Positions 35,774 through 44,420 of a stretch of DNA of 64,000 nucleotides are shown here, one piece after another; position 1 is the first letter of the stretch, and each line of letters begins with the position of its first letter. The notes beneath the pieces are model-generated. The model saw only the letters and a list, made by a program, of their open reading frames with translations, was not told where the DNA came from and searched no databases. The stretch is from Loki-b32 sp048885765 (lineage in GTDB: Archaea > Asgardarchaeota > Lokiarchaeia > Sigyniarchaeales > SOKP01): assembly GCA_048885765.1 (NCBI GenBank), contig JBHLLI010000003.1, positions 1-64,000 on the forward strand, read 5' to 3'. The translations under genes were made by a program, and so were the position numbers.

Positions 35774-36604
35774 TTATAATTTTCGAATTTCTTTTATTAA
35801 CTTTCTAGCTTCATTTAATTTCTCTTTATGAAGCTTTTTTAAGTTTTGAAGTTTTTTATCATCAAGTTCGTTGTTATCCATTATATCTGTTATAGAATAT
35901 AATGCTTGCATGATATTCCCTAGACTATGAGAATACTCATCCTTCAGTACAAATTTTTCCCTTGTGGAAATGACGTTCTCGACGTTCATGATCATTATTA
36001 ATATTAAAAATGTAGTTAGATATGCTATTGAATAGTTTATAATAATGTCAATTATATTATTTGAATCATATAATCCAAAGCTATAGCCCTTAGATGCAAA
36101 ATATAAAGAAAATGGTATAAATAATACACCTATTATTATAAGTGAATAATACCATCTAGTAGCTTTACCCAAAACTTCTTTAAACCTTTTTCTATTAATA
36201 AGCGGAATCAAATAAGCACCAAATATAGCAATGTAATTTATTAAATTTGAAAAACTGAGTGATAAAAGTAGCCCAAAAAAAAGATATAAAACAATTGAAA
36301 CAAAAACTTCAATAAAAATGAGGAGAAAGACAATTTTTAAAGGAAATTCAAGAAAATAAAAAACCAATCCAAGCATCATTAAAATTGAACTTAAAGAAGC
36401 AAATACTACATTAAGAAAAAGTATTATTTCGGAAAGATCAGAAAATATAGCAAATATCACCGCAAATATCCATAATAACCATGCTATGGACATGATTAAG
36501 AAAATTTTCTTTTTTGTATTAAAATAATATTCTGCACAAACGATTAATCCAATAAACCTTAAAAGCATAAGGATTATTAATAGAGAATAAATTACCTCGT
36601 TCAT
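35774..36604 (-). CDS. seven-helix membrane protein with histidine-kinase-like helical tail
   Basis: The 276-residue protein has about seven membrane helices (residues 5-205). After them comes a soluble tail of 70 residues. The tail DEYSHSLGNIMQALYSITDI around His226 looks like the dimerisation/phosphoacceptor helix of a histidine kinase, and a second basic helix follows. There is no ATPase (HATPase) domain here or next door. It may be a receptor that works with a separate kinase, or a remnant. The next gene in transcription is the UPF0147 fragment region. Confidence 0.6.
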   Translation of the reverse strand: MNEVIYSLLIILMLLRFIGLIVCAEYYFNTKKKIFLIMSIAWLLWIFAVIFAIFSDLSEIILFLNVVFASLSSILMMLGLVFYFLEFPLKIVFLLIFIEVFVSIVLYLFFGLLLSLSFSNLINYIAIFGAYLIPLINRKRFKEVLGKATRWYYSLIIIGVLFIPFSLYFASKGYSFGLYDSNNIIDIIINYSIAYLTTFLILIMIMNVENVISTREKFVLKDEYSHSLGNIMQALYSITDIMDNNELDDKKLQNLKKLHKEKLNEARKLIKEIRKL

Positions 36605-36717
36605 TACAAAAACTAAAATTATTTGATATTCAATCTTTACTATTAAATATAAAATTAAATTTGGGTTATTTATATCTTAAGATTAAATTTTACAATTTTT
36701 ACTTGATTGTACAAAAA

Positions 36718-36993
36718 CTAATCTTTAACTTTCTCTAAGATTGAAATGATTCGGTAAATGGTTGTACGCGCATGGAATGGAATATTCGGGTCCTGCGATA
36801 AATCATCCACCATATACATTACATTGCTAGCAAGAACGCCAGGAGTTTCATCTTCCCTATGTAGTTCATTAATACCTCTTTGTGCAATTCTTTTAATATT
36901 GCGAGGAACACTACGATCATTTATCATACCGTTTAGAAGGTATTCAACATTTTCAAAAGCTTGTTTTTCCTCATCTGTAAGTGCCCGTGGCAT
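36718..36993 (-). CDS. UPF0147 family protein
   Basis: The 91-residue all-helical protein (NVEYLLNGMINDRSVPRNIK, ARTTIYRIISILEKVKD) is a clear member of the archaeal UPF0147 family, of unknown function and nearly universal in archaea. The length is standard. It lies 94 bases downstream of PEP synthase on the same strand. A copy of its 3' end is found at 35658-35741. Confidence 0.88.
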   Translation of the reverse strand: MPRALTDEEKQAFENVEYLLNGMINDRSVPRNIKRIAQRGINELHREDETPGVLASNVMYMVDDLSQDPNIPFHARTTIYRIISILEKVKD

Positions 36994-37087
36994 AAAAAAT
37001 TCACCAAAAAAGCGTATTTAATAAGTAGGAAATTTAACTTGTAAAATTTTTTGTTTAATTTTAATTTTTTGGATTTTAAATTGCTAT

Positions 37088-40000
37088 TTAGTAGATTCCA
37101 AATTCACGAATTTGTCGTTTTAAATTAGGGATTTCTTCATCAAATTTCTTAATTTGACTTTGATATTCCTGGAAAAAATTATCAAAATCTTGGATCTTGC
37201 CTTGATCAATTTCATTAACAAAGTCATATGAGATTTTTTGAATAATGTTGAATATTTTATCAAATTGCTCTGTTGAATCGAGAAGGTTTTGATCTACATT
37301 TTTACCTTGTTTTCTCACCATATTACGGAGTTTACCTCGAGGAATTCGAATTATCTCGATCAAATTATCACATTTATTAAGGAATTCATAAGATTGAGCT
37401 TTATTGACTTCGTTGAGTTTAGCCTCAATAATTTCTGTTCTCCATGTATTCATTCTTCCACTGGCAAAAGTATCAAAATTCAATGATATTGAATCAATAC
37501 CTTCTCTCACAAGAAATCGAAGGAAATCAGGATCATCACTAGGAGCTTGACCACATATTCCAACCTTTTTTCCATTTTGATGAGCAGTTTTTATCAAATG
37601 ACTAACAGATCTTCGTATAGCTTCGCTATTAGTTGTATATTTATAATCTTTTGCTATGGGAATTAGTTTAGACCCATCCCTATCCACACCATAAGTCAGC
37701 TGGGTAAGATCATTGCTTCCTATGGAAAATCCATCGAAATATTGGCAGAATAAATCAGCACAGATAATATTTGAGGGGATTTCTGCCATTACATAGACTT
37801 TTAGATCATCTTCTCCACGAATTAAACCTTCGGTTTCCATTATCTGGGTTATTGCTTTACCTTCTTCAGCAGAACGACAAAAAGGTACCATAGGAATCAC
37901 ATTTTTTAAACCCCAGTCTCGAGCTTTTTTAATTGCTCTTAATTCTAAAATAAAAGCTTGCTGAAATTCATTAGAAACATACCGAGAAGCACCTCTAAAG
38001 CCCATCATTGGATTATTTTCATCACCTTCATAAATCCAACCCCCAATTAGATTCGCATATTCATTAGTTTTAAAATCTGATAATCTTACTACACATTCAG
38101 CAAGAGTTCCATCTGGTAATGTTTTCCATACTCCTGCTGCGATAGTAGCAATTCCTTCAGCTAATTTATCAATATAAAACTCTTCTTTATCATCATAACC
38201 AACCGTAAGAGATCTAATTTTATCTAATGTTTGTTTCAGTTTGAAAATTTCTCGATTGAATGGATCTTTATGATATAAATCACTTTTTTTAATATTTTCA
38301 ATTTTTTTTCTTTGATCTAACAAGATATCATATCTCATCACTAAAGCTTCGAAATCTATTAGAGCATTTGGATGAATTTGGGCTTCATCATTAATTATGA
38401 ATTCTAATCTTGCTAAGCCTGTTCCATCAGGATATTTCCCAGAAGATAATGCGCCCTTTGGTATCCCCAAATTCACTAATACCTTAGTTTTTGTTTGAGG
38501 GAGTTTCGCAAATTCAATTGTATCATAATCATATTCAACATCTTTTAACCAAATCCTTGATTCACCCTCGCTACAATCAATTGTTATAAAATCTATATCG
38601 TCTCTTTCTTTTTCCTTCATAATCTGGACAATATTATCTGCTCCTACAATTGATGCAATATTTAATTCCCTTGAAACTATAGCAGCGTGACATGTAGGGC
38701 CACCTCGTTCAGTAATTACACCCCCTAGATTCTGCATATATGAAGTCCAGTCAGGATTAGTTTCTTCAGTTATTAAAATATCACCTTCTCGTAAAAGATG
38801 CGCATCGTTTATGGTCTCAATTATTTTAATTTTTCCATATCCAATTCTTCTCCCAATAGCAATACCAGTGTTTTCAACAAATAACCCTTCTTCTTTCAAT
38901 TTGCTTGGGTCTTCTAAAAGATAAAAGATTTCCTCTACGTCACCTTTAATGCTATGAACTGTTTCTGGACGAGCTTGGACAATGTAAATTTTCCCATTAT
39001 TTCCAACCGCCCATTCAATATCCATCCTCCTTTCATAATGATCTCTAATTTTTTGAGCATACTCCGCTAAAGTTAAAACTTCATCTTCAGTCAAACAGAA
39101 TTTCAATTGGTTTTCTTGAGGGACGCTGACTACTTCAGTTCCGATTTTTTCAATTCCTTTTGAAAAGATCATCATTTTTTCTTTTTTTACAAGTTCATGA
39201 CGTATTATTCTAAGTTGTTTAGGATCATGTTTGAAGACAATGAACTCATCCCCTTTTTCTACACCCTGTACAATTAATTCTCCCAAACCCCATGTACCTC
39301 TAATAACAACCACATTTGGATTGCCCGAATCGGGATCTTCAGTAAACATCACTCCTGAAGCTTTTACACCGCCTCGACCACCTGCCATTTCTTGGACTCC
39401 TACCGAGAGTTTTACCCCAAAATGATCAAAACCTGCTCGTTCTCGATACATTGTAGCTCTTGTAGTAAAGACTGAGGCCATATCCTTCAATATATATTCT
39501 AAAATTTCTTTTTCTCCTGAAATATTTAAATGTGTGTCTTGTTGTCCCGCAAATGAAGCATCAGGTAGATCCTCTGCTGTAGCAGAGCTTCTTACTGCAA
39601 ATGTAGATTCTTCTCCAATTTTTTCAATTAATTTGTTGTAAGCCTCTAAAATCTCATCTGCTAAGGAGTCCGGAATTTTTGACTGTTCAATTACGTATCT
39701 AATGTTTGCACAGATTTTATCAACTTTTTCAACTGCTTTAATATCTTCTGACTTCAATTCATCCGATATTTTGTTAATATCTCTCGCAATTAACTCTCGA
39801 AGTGAAACTTCTTTTTCTTTAATGGTATAGAAGTTAGTATTCAGCACATAATCAAATGCTTCCGATGTTATTGCAAAGCCAAGAGGAACCGAGATTCCAA
39901 AACTTAATAATTCTCCTAAAGATGCATTTTTCCCTCCTACAAGAGGTACATCCCCAACTCTAACATCCTCAAAGAACTTAATATATCTAAAATCATTCAT
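37088..40000 (-). CDS. ppsA: phosphoenolpyruvate synthase
   Basis: The 970-residue protein has an N-terminal ATP/pyruvate-binding domain (GGKNASLGEL, SFAGQQDTHLN), the swivelling phosphohistidine domain with TERGGPTCHAAIVSREL (His438), and the C-terminal TIM barrel with GSNDLTQLTYGVDRD and the catalytic-cysteine block KVGICGQAPSD (about 811-821). The enzyme makes PEP from pyruvate and ATP in gluconeogenesis. It is about 150-170 residues longer than usual. The extra length is an insertion at about 555-620 (lysine-rich helix) and a helical C-terminal extension after about residue 865. Confidence 0.92.
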   Translation of the reverse strand: MNDFRYIKFFEDVRVGDVPLVGGKNASLGELLSFGISVPLGFAITSEAFDYVLNTNFYTIKEKEVSLRELIARDINKISDELKSEDIKAVEKVDKICANIRYVIEQSKIPDSLADEILEAYNKLIEKIGEESTFAVRSSATAEDLPDASFAGQQDTHLNISGEKEILEYILKDMASVFTTRATMYRERAGFDHFGVKLSVGVQEMAGGRGGVKASGVMFTEDPDSGNPNVVVIRGTWGLGELIVQGVEKGDEFIVFKHDPKQLRIIRHELVKKEKMMIFSKGIEKIGTEVVSVPQENQLKFCLTEDEVLTLAEYAQKIRDHYERRMDIEWAVGNNGKIYIVQARPETVHSIKGDVEEIFYLLEDPSKLKEEGLFVENTGIAIGRRIGYGKIKIIETINDAHLLREGDILITEETNPDWTSYMQNLGGVITERGGPTCHAAIVSRELNIASIVGADNIVQIMKEKERDDIDFITIDCSEGESRIWLKDVEYDYDTIEFAKLPQTKTKVLVNLGIPKGALSSGKYPDGTGLARLEFIINDEAQIHPNALIDFEALVMRYDILLDQRKKIENIKKSDLYHKDPFNREIFKLKQTLDKIRSLTVGYDDKEEFYIDKLAEGIATIAAGVWKTLPDGTLAECVVRLSDFKTNEYANLIGGWIYEGDENNPMMGFRGASRYVSNEFQQAFILELRAIKKARDWGLKNVIPMVPFCRSAEEGKAITQIMETEGLIRGEDDLKVYVMAEIPSNIICADLFCQYFDGFSIGSNDLTQLTYGVDRDGSKLIPIAKDYKYTTNSEAIRRSVSHLIKTAHQNGKKVGICGQAPSDDPDFLRFLVREGIDSISLNFDTFASGRMNTWRTEIIEAKLNEVNKAQSYEFLNKCDNLIEIIRIPRGKLRNMVRKQGKNVDQNLLDSTEQFDKIFNIIQKISYDFVNEIDQGKIQDFDNFFQEYQSQIKKFDEEIPNLKRQIREFGIY

Positions 40001-40111
40001 AGTAATGAGAAACTCCTAAGAATTGGAATTATACGAATTTCTCTAAATAATAGTAATTATTCTTCTGATTATAAATTAAACCTTAATAAAAAAAGTAACG
40101 TCTAAACTTGA

Positions 40112-40630
40112 TTAATTTAACTCCCTTTCAAAGACTTCAAAATCAGAAACAGTAAATAGACAAAAGATCACTTCTTCAATTTGAGTTTCCCTTTGTAAAT
40201 ACTCTTTTGTTGTTGTAATCATAATTTTGGCACATCTATCAATAGGATATCCAAAAATGCCTGTTGAAATGGCGGGAAATGCTATTGTTTTAAGCTTATT
40301 TTCATCCATTAATTTTAAACAATTAATAGTGGCGTTTTTTAATTTATCATCTTCATTTCCCTCCCCCATTCTTGGTCCTACAGCATGAATAACATATTTA
40401 GATTTTAAATTTCCCCCAGTTGTTATAACAGCCCCCCCTACAAAGGTACCACCAATTTTATCGCATTCTTCTTGAATGCTTGGACCTCCTTTCCTCCTAA
40501 TGGCTCCAGCTACACCTCCCCCTAATATAAGTTGAGCATTAGCAGCATTTACGATTGCGTCAGTATCTAATTCTGTGATATCTCCTTGAACTAAGCTAAT
40601 AATTGATTTTCCTACCTTTAGTTCTTTCAT
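40112..40630 (-). CDS. macrodomain protein (ADP-ribose binding/hydrolase)
   Basis: This 172-residue protein is a MacroD-like macrodomain. TDAIVNAANAQLILGGGVAGAIRR is the ADP-ribose-binding loop 1, and AFPAISTGIFGYPIDRCAKI is the phosphate-binding loop 2. VIHAVGPRMG is also conserved. Members remove ADP-ribose from proteins or hydrolyse O-acetyl-ADP-ribose in the cytoplasm. Downstream of the YkgJ-like gene with a 42-base gap, likely one operon with it and TBP. Confidence 0.9.
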   Translation of the reverse strand: MKELKVGKSIISLVQGDITELDTDAIVNAANAQLILGGGVAGAIRRKGGPSIQEECDKIGGTFVGGAVITTGGNLKSKYVIHAVGPRMGEGNEDDKLKNATINCLKLMDENKLKTIAFPAISTGIFGYPIDRCAKIMITTTKEYLQRETQIEEVIFCLFTVSDFEVFERELN

Positions 40631-40672
40631 GATTAATACTTAAAATAGAATAAATTAAAATAAAAATTGATT

Positions 40673-41395
40673 TTATTGTTCTTCTCTGCTTTTTTTAAAT
40701 ATTTCATCTAAAGCCTTTTTGTCTTCATCAGACATTTTACTCATAGCTTCTATGTTTTGTCGCATTAAATCCATCATTATCTTTTGAGAGAGCATCTGAT
40801 TTAGTACTGGTAATGCAATTCTCATTCGAGTTAACTCATAATGCATTGTCTTTGCTGTTTCTCGCATCTCCTTTAATTCTTCGGGAGTCATTCCTTCTTC
40901 GCCAATTCCAGGACAATCAGCATCAACGACAATAAAATTTTTCCCATCAAACTCAAGTGGATATGTTCGGCAACTTAATGGACGATTATCATAAACCAAA
41001 CATTTTTTGTCATCTTTATTATACAAAGGACATTTTACAGTAAGTAGCTCTTCAATAGGAACTGCACCAAATGGATCTGTTGGCTCCTTCTTTTCTTCAC
41101 CTTCTTCTGGAGGTGGGGGCAGTGGTTTTAGAATCAAATCAATTCCTCCATCAGGTTTGTTGTAAATATCTAAATATGGCATAAAATTAGCAACGACTCC
41201 ATTTCGTGCCCAAAGCTCTAAATCCCAAAAGGTTATAGGGATTGGGCCTCTCGCAACACAACAGTCATCGCATCGTGTGCATTTAAACGTAAATTTCGCT
41301 TTCGATTTCTCTTTTTCAGTATCCTCTCCTTCTTTAACTTCGCTTTCTTCCGGAGTTTGAACATTTCCTTCTTCATCAACCATTTGAATACTCAC
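40673..41395 (-). CDS. YkgJ-like cysteine cluster protein (A)
   Basis: The 240-residue protein has the CxxCxxCC-type cluster FKCTRCDDCCVARG and the second half KCLVYDNRPLSCRTYPLEF, as in the YkgJ/zinc-or-iron-chelating family. The cysteines bind a metal (Zn or Fe-S). The N-terminal 30 residues and the C-terminus (EAMSKMSDEDKKALDEIFKK) are strongly charged extensions. Between TBP (92 bases upstream) and the macrodomain gene, on the same strand. A shorter family member is at 62552-63172. Confidence 0.82.
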   Translation of the reverse strand: MSIQMVDEEGNVQTPEESEVKEGEDTEKEKSKAKFTFKCTRCDDCCVARGPIPITFWDLELWARNGVVANFMPYLDIYNKPDGGIDLILKPLPPPPEEGEEKKEPTDPFGAVPIEELLTVKCPLYNKDDKKCLVYDNRPLSCRTYPLEFDGKNFIVVDADCPGIGEEGMTPEELKEMRETAKTMHYELTRMRIALPVLNQMLSQKIMMDLMRQNIEAMSKMSDEDKKALDEIFKKSREEQ

Positions 41396-41487
41396 TTAAT
41401 ATATAATTCTGAATATTGGTTTGAGAAAAAAGAATTCAATCTAGAAAAAAAATCTTATTTAATTCTTATAAAAATAACATCACCACT

Positions 41488-42087
41488 TCATGATGGCATG
41501 AAAAACTTTTCTTCATTAAACATGCGTCCAAGGTTCATTAATGCAGGTTCAATATCTTTTTTCTTATGAATTCCTGTACAAACTACTTTACCGGTACTAA
41601 ATATCAGAAAAACGGATTTTACTGGACTATTAGCCCGATAAATTAACCCCGGAAAGACTTCTGGTTCATAAATGGTATCTGGTAGTTTTAACAAGACTCT
41701 ATCTAAATTAATTCTGTTATAAAAGTTGGCAGTCAATACAATATTGACTATCTTGGGATGAATTGAATTTGGGCTAATATTACTCGCAAGAATTTCGTTG
41801 AGTTTTAAAATCGACCGGTTTAATGCTATTTTAACATGATCAAATGATTTTAAACCAGTTAGTATCATTTTTCCATTCTTAAAAAGAATTATGACACATT
41901 TTGGATGGTTTTCTCTAATAAAAAGTCCAGGAAAACGTTCTGAATTATATTCTGTGTTTTGTAATTCTTCAGAAACTTTATTTAGATCAATAATTTTTCC
42001 CAGATTAAGAGAAGTTTTAGCAACTATATTTTGAATAGTGTAGGTTAAACTTCTACCACGATCCTCTAAAGCGAGGTCAGTATTCAT
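41488..42087 (-). CDS. tbp: TATA-box-binding protein
   Basis: The roughly 199-residue protein is a two-repeat TBP saddle. The repeats are seen in FPGLFIRENHPKCVIILFKN with GKMILTGLK, and FPGLIYRANSPVKSVFLIFS with GKVVCTGIHK. The repeats are preceded by the IQNIVAKTSL and IVNIVLTANF strands. I place the start at the ATG at 42087, preceded by an AGGAG Shine-Dalgarno at 7 bases. It recognises archaeal TATA boxes together with TFB; two TFB genes lie at 4.8 and 7.5 kb. The N-terminal 15 residues are extra. Confidence 0.92.
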   Translation of the reverse strand: MNTDLALEDRGRSLTYTIQNIVAKTSLNLGKIIDLNKVSEELQNTEYNSERFPGLFIRENHPKCVIILFKNGKMILTGLKSFDHVKIALNRSILKLNEILASNISPNSIHPKIVNIVLTANFYNRINLDRVLLKLPDTIYEPEVFPGLIYRANSPVKSVFLIFSTGKVVCTGIHKKKDIEPALMNLGRMFNEEKFFMPS

Positions 42088-42354
42088 CAATGGACTCCTA
42101 AAATGTTATTAGTTGAAAGTTATTTCATTTAGTTATTAAGTTGACATTCTATTTAATTATAATTCTTCCGTTTTTCTCAATCATAAATATTCTTGGAACG
42201 ATATTTGGAAATTAATAATAAATTTGTATTTTAAACTGCTCTCAGAAATATTATAACAATCAAAATTAAATAGGCTGACGATTTTACCTTTCTAATAAAA
42301 ATTTTTAATTAAGCTAAATTTCTACTCTTATAATTGATTTTTTTGGCATATCTC

Positions 42355-42603
42355 ATGAAGCAAATAACATTGAAAAAAATATTTATCTGGATATTGCTTA
42401 CAATTAACTTATTCTTCGCATTTATTATCGGTTTAACAATTCCTCTATTAGAGGCAGTCAGTTTTATGAATCTTGGATTTATAATGTTTCCACTTATAAT
42501 GATTCCATTATTAATTATTCTTAACTATGTAATACTAGATAGATTTCATTATTATTTAAGACACATAAATGATAAGGGAGATGACCTAGATGCAAATACT
42601 TAA
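42355..42603 (+). CDS. small two-helix membrane protein coupled to archaeosortase
   Basis: From the ATG at 42355 the product has 82 residues (a TTG at 42334 is also possible). It has two hydrophobic segments (about residues 8-28 and 36-60) and ends with a charged tail (HINDKGDDLDANT). Its 3' end overlaps the archaeosortase gene by 14 bases, which indicates translational coupling and a shared role, perhaps as an accessory subunit in the membrane. I do not recognise a family. Confidence 0.6.
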   Translation: MKQITLKKIFIWILLTINLFFAFIIGLTIPLLEAVSFMNLGFIMFPLIMIPLLIILNYVILDRFHYYLRHINDKGDDLDANT

Positions 42604-43459
42604 AAAAATAAATAGAATTAAAAAACCAATTATTGAATATAATGAAAGAAAATATATTTTTTCAATTCGATCCTTATTGTTATTTGCAATCGCAGCACCA
42701 ATTTCAGCCTATTTAATTTATATATTCTTTGATTGGAGGCCTATGTATTGGCTTCATGAGATAGTAGTCAAACAGACGGTATATTTCTTAAATATCTTTT
42801 TTAATATGGGTGCAGAAGCTCAATACGCCCCTACTGGAATTTATGATTGGAGATTTTACATTCCAGGTAAAGCGCCGATATACTTTGAAACATTTTGTAC
42901 AGGAATCCAAGCAATTTGTATTTTTGTGGGGATAATCCTTTTCACACCTCATAGTCAAGATCGAGATACTAAAGAAGATATAATATGGAGAAAAACGAAA
43001 GCCCTTATTGTATCTTCAGGTATTTTTTATATTGTAAATATTATCCGTATGTTAATCCAATTAGAATTATATTATATCGGTTATGAATGGAATGATATAC
43101 ACGTATCAATATCAGCAGCGTCTTCTTTTATAGCAGCAATTATCGTATTATTAATGCATAAATGGATTCCAGAATTTATTTTATCAATAATTTATATAGG
43201 AACTCTTGTAAGCGAGCCTATTAAGCAGAAGAGGAAAGAAAAAGTAAAAGACCTGGTAACACAAACAAATAAAGTTGAATTAAAGATAATGCGTAAAGTA
43301 TTAAGGATTGACAAGAAGAATTTTTCTAGAGAAATTTCAACATGGTCGGAGAAATTTGGTTATAGCATTGATGGAGATTATCTAGTAATATCATCTAATG
43401 ACGTGTCCACCTTCATTGCCTTATTAATGCAAGACAAACCGTTTAAACAGGAAACGTAA
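42590..43459 (+). CDS. exosortase/archaeosortase family protein with C-terminal extension
   Basis: The 289-residue protein has about six to seven membrane helices in residues 20-205 with the exosortase/archaeosortase residues. These are Cys103 in FETFCTGIQAICIF, Arg153 in VNIIRMLIQ, and His171 in NDIHVSISAASSF, the expected Cys-Arg-His triad. Such enzymes cleave a PGF/PGY-type C-terminal signal and attach the protein to a lipid. The putative substrate is the protein at 23903-24760. About 85 residues after the last helix form a charged cytoplasmic extension that is not part of the usual core. Confidence 0.8.
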   Translation: MQILKKINRIKKPIIEYNERKYIFSIRSLLLFAIAAPISAYLIYIFFDWRPMYWLHEIVVKQTVYFLNIFFNMGAEAQYAPTGIYDWRFYIPGKAPIYFETFCTGIQAICIFVGIILFTPHSQDRDTKEDIIWRKTKALIVSSGIFYIVNIIRMLIQLELYYIGYEWNDIHVSISAASSFIAAIIVLLMHKWIPEFILSIIYIGTLVSEPIKQKRKEKVKDLVTQTNKVELKIMRKVLRIDKKNFSREISTWSEKFGYSIDGDYLVISSNDVSTFIALLMQDKPFKQET

Positions 43460-43488
43460 TAAATTTTAACTGTTCTTTAACATTAGTG

Positions 43489-43497
43489 TTTATAAAT
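43489..43497 (+). promoter_or_regulatory. TATA box for MtrH, leaderless spacing
   Basis: TTTATAAAT is centred about 25 bases before the ATG at 43518, so transcription would start at the start codon. No Shine-Dalgarno sequence precedes the gene. Confidence 0.45.
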
Positions 43498-43517
43498 CAT
43501 TATTTTTTCATTAAATT

Positions 43518-44420
43518 ATGTTAGATATTGAAACAGATCAAAAAGAAATCCAAGTTGATAATGTAACATTTGGTGGTCAACCTGGAAAAAATCCAATTGT
43601 TATGATCGCAACCGTTTTTTATAGAAAACACGCTGCTTTATTGGACGAAAAAACAGGTGAATTTGATAAAGCTATTCTCGAAAAAGAATTAAATGATTAC
43701 ACTGAAATAATTGAGGATACCAAATTACAGGGAGTAATTGATATTGTTGGCTCTTATCCAGACGCTTTAATAAAACAATGTGAATATATCGCAGATAATG
43801 TGGAATATCCATTCTTAGTTGATGGTTTGAATGATTCATCAAGAATTCCGGCTATGAAAGGATTAGGGGAAATAGGACTTCTAGAGCGAGCTATTTTAAA
43901 CAGCATCGATGAAAATACAACAGAAGAAAATTTAGAAGAATTAAAGAAAATTGGAGTAAAAAATGCTGTTTTATTAACATTTGGAAATAGATATATATTT
44001 CCAAACCAAAAGTTAAAGTTTTTAAAAGATAAATTGATTCCTAAAGCAGAAAAAGCAAATATTGAAAATATTATTGTAGATACAGCTGTACTAGACTTAC
44101 CTTCTATAAGCATTAATTTTGAGACAACAGGATTAATCAAAAAAGAATTAGGGTTACCTAGTGGTTTTGCTCCCGCGAACGCAATATATGGATGGAATTT
44201 TATTAAGAAATTTGGTGATGTAGCTCGATGTGGAGCAATTGCTTCTATTATGACTTACTGTGCTTCCGCACCAAGCGATTTTATTTTGTTTGGGCCAATA
44301 AAGTTTGCAAAATGTGTTATACCTGCCGTCTCTTTAATCTCAGGTGTAAATTCTTATTTCCAAAAACGAGTTAAAAGGAATAAAATATCTGATAGAACTC
44401 CACTACAAGCCATTTTTTAA
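43518..44420 (+). CDS. mtrH: MtrH-family methyltransferase
   Basis: The 300-residue protein matches the methyl-transferring subunit H of tetrahydromethanopterin S-methyltransferase. It has VTFGGQPGKNPIVMIATVFY at the start, IIVDTAVLDLPSISI in the middle, and PSGFAPANAIYGW further on. No other Mtr subunit (A-G) lies in the window. Stand-alone MtrH proteins usually move a methyl group between a corrinoid protein and tetrahydromethanopterin or tetrahydrofolate, for example from methylated amines or methoxy compounds, but no corrinoid gene is near. It overlaps the convergent GTPase gene by 4 bases. Confidence 0.87.
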   Translation: MLDIETDQKEIQVDNVTFGGQPGKNPIVMIATVFYRKHAALLDEKTGEFDKAILEKELNDYTEIIEDTKLQGVIDIVGSYPDALIKQCEYIADNVEYPFLVDGLNDSSRIPAMKGLGEIGLLERAILNSIDENTTEENLEELKKIGVKNAVLLTFGNRYIFPNQKLKFLKDKLIPKAEKANIENIIVDTAVLDLPSISINFETTGLIKKELGLPSGFAPANAIYGWNFIKKFGDVARCGAIASIMTYCASAPSDFILFGPIKFAKCVIPAVSLISGVNSYFQKRVKRNKISDRTPLQAIF

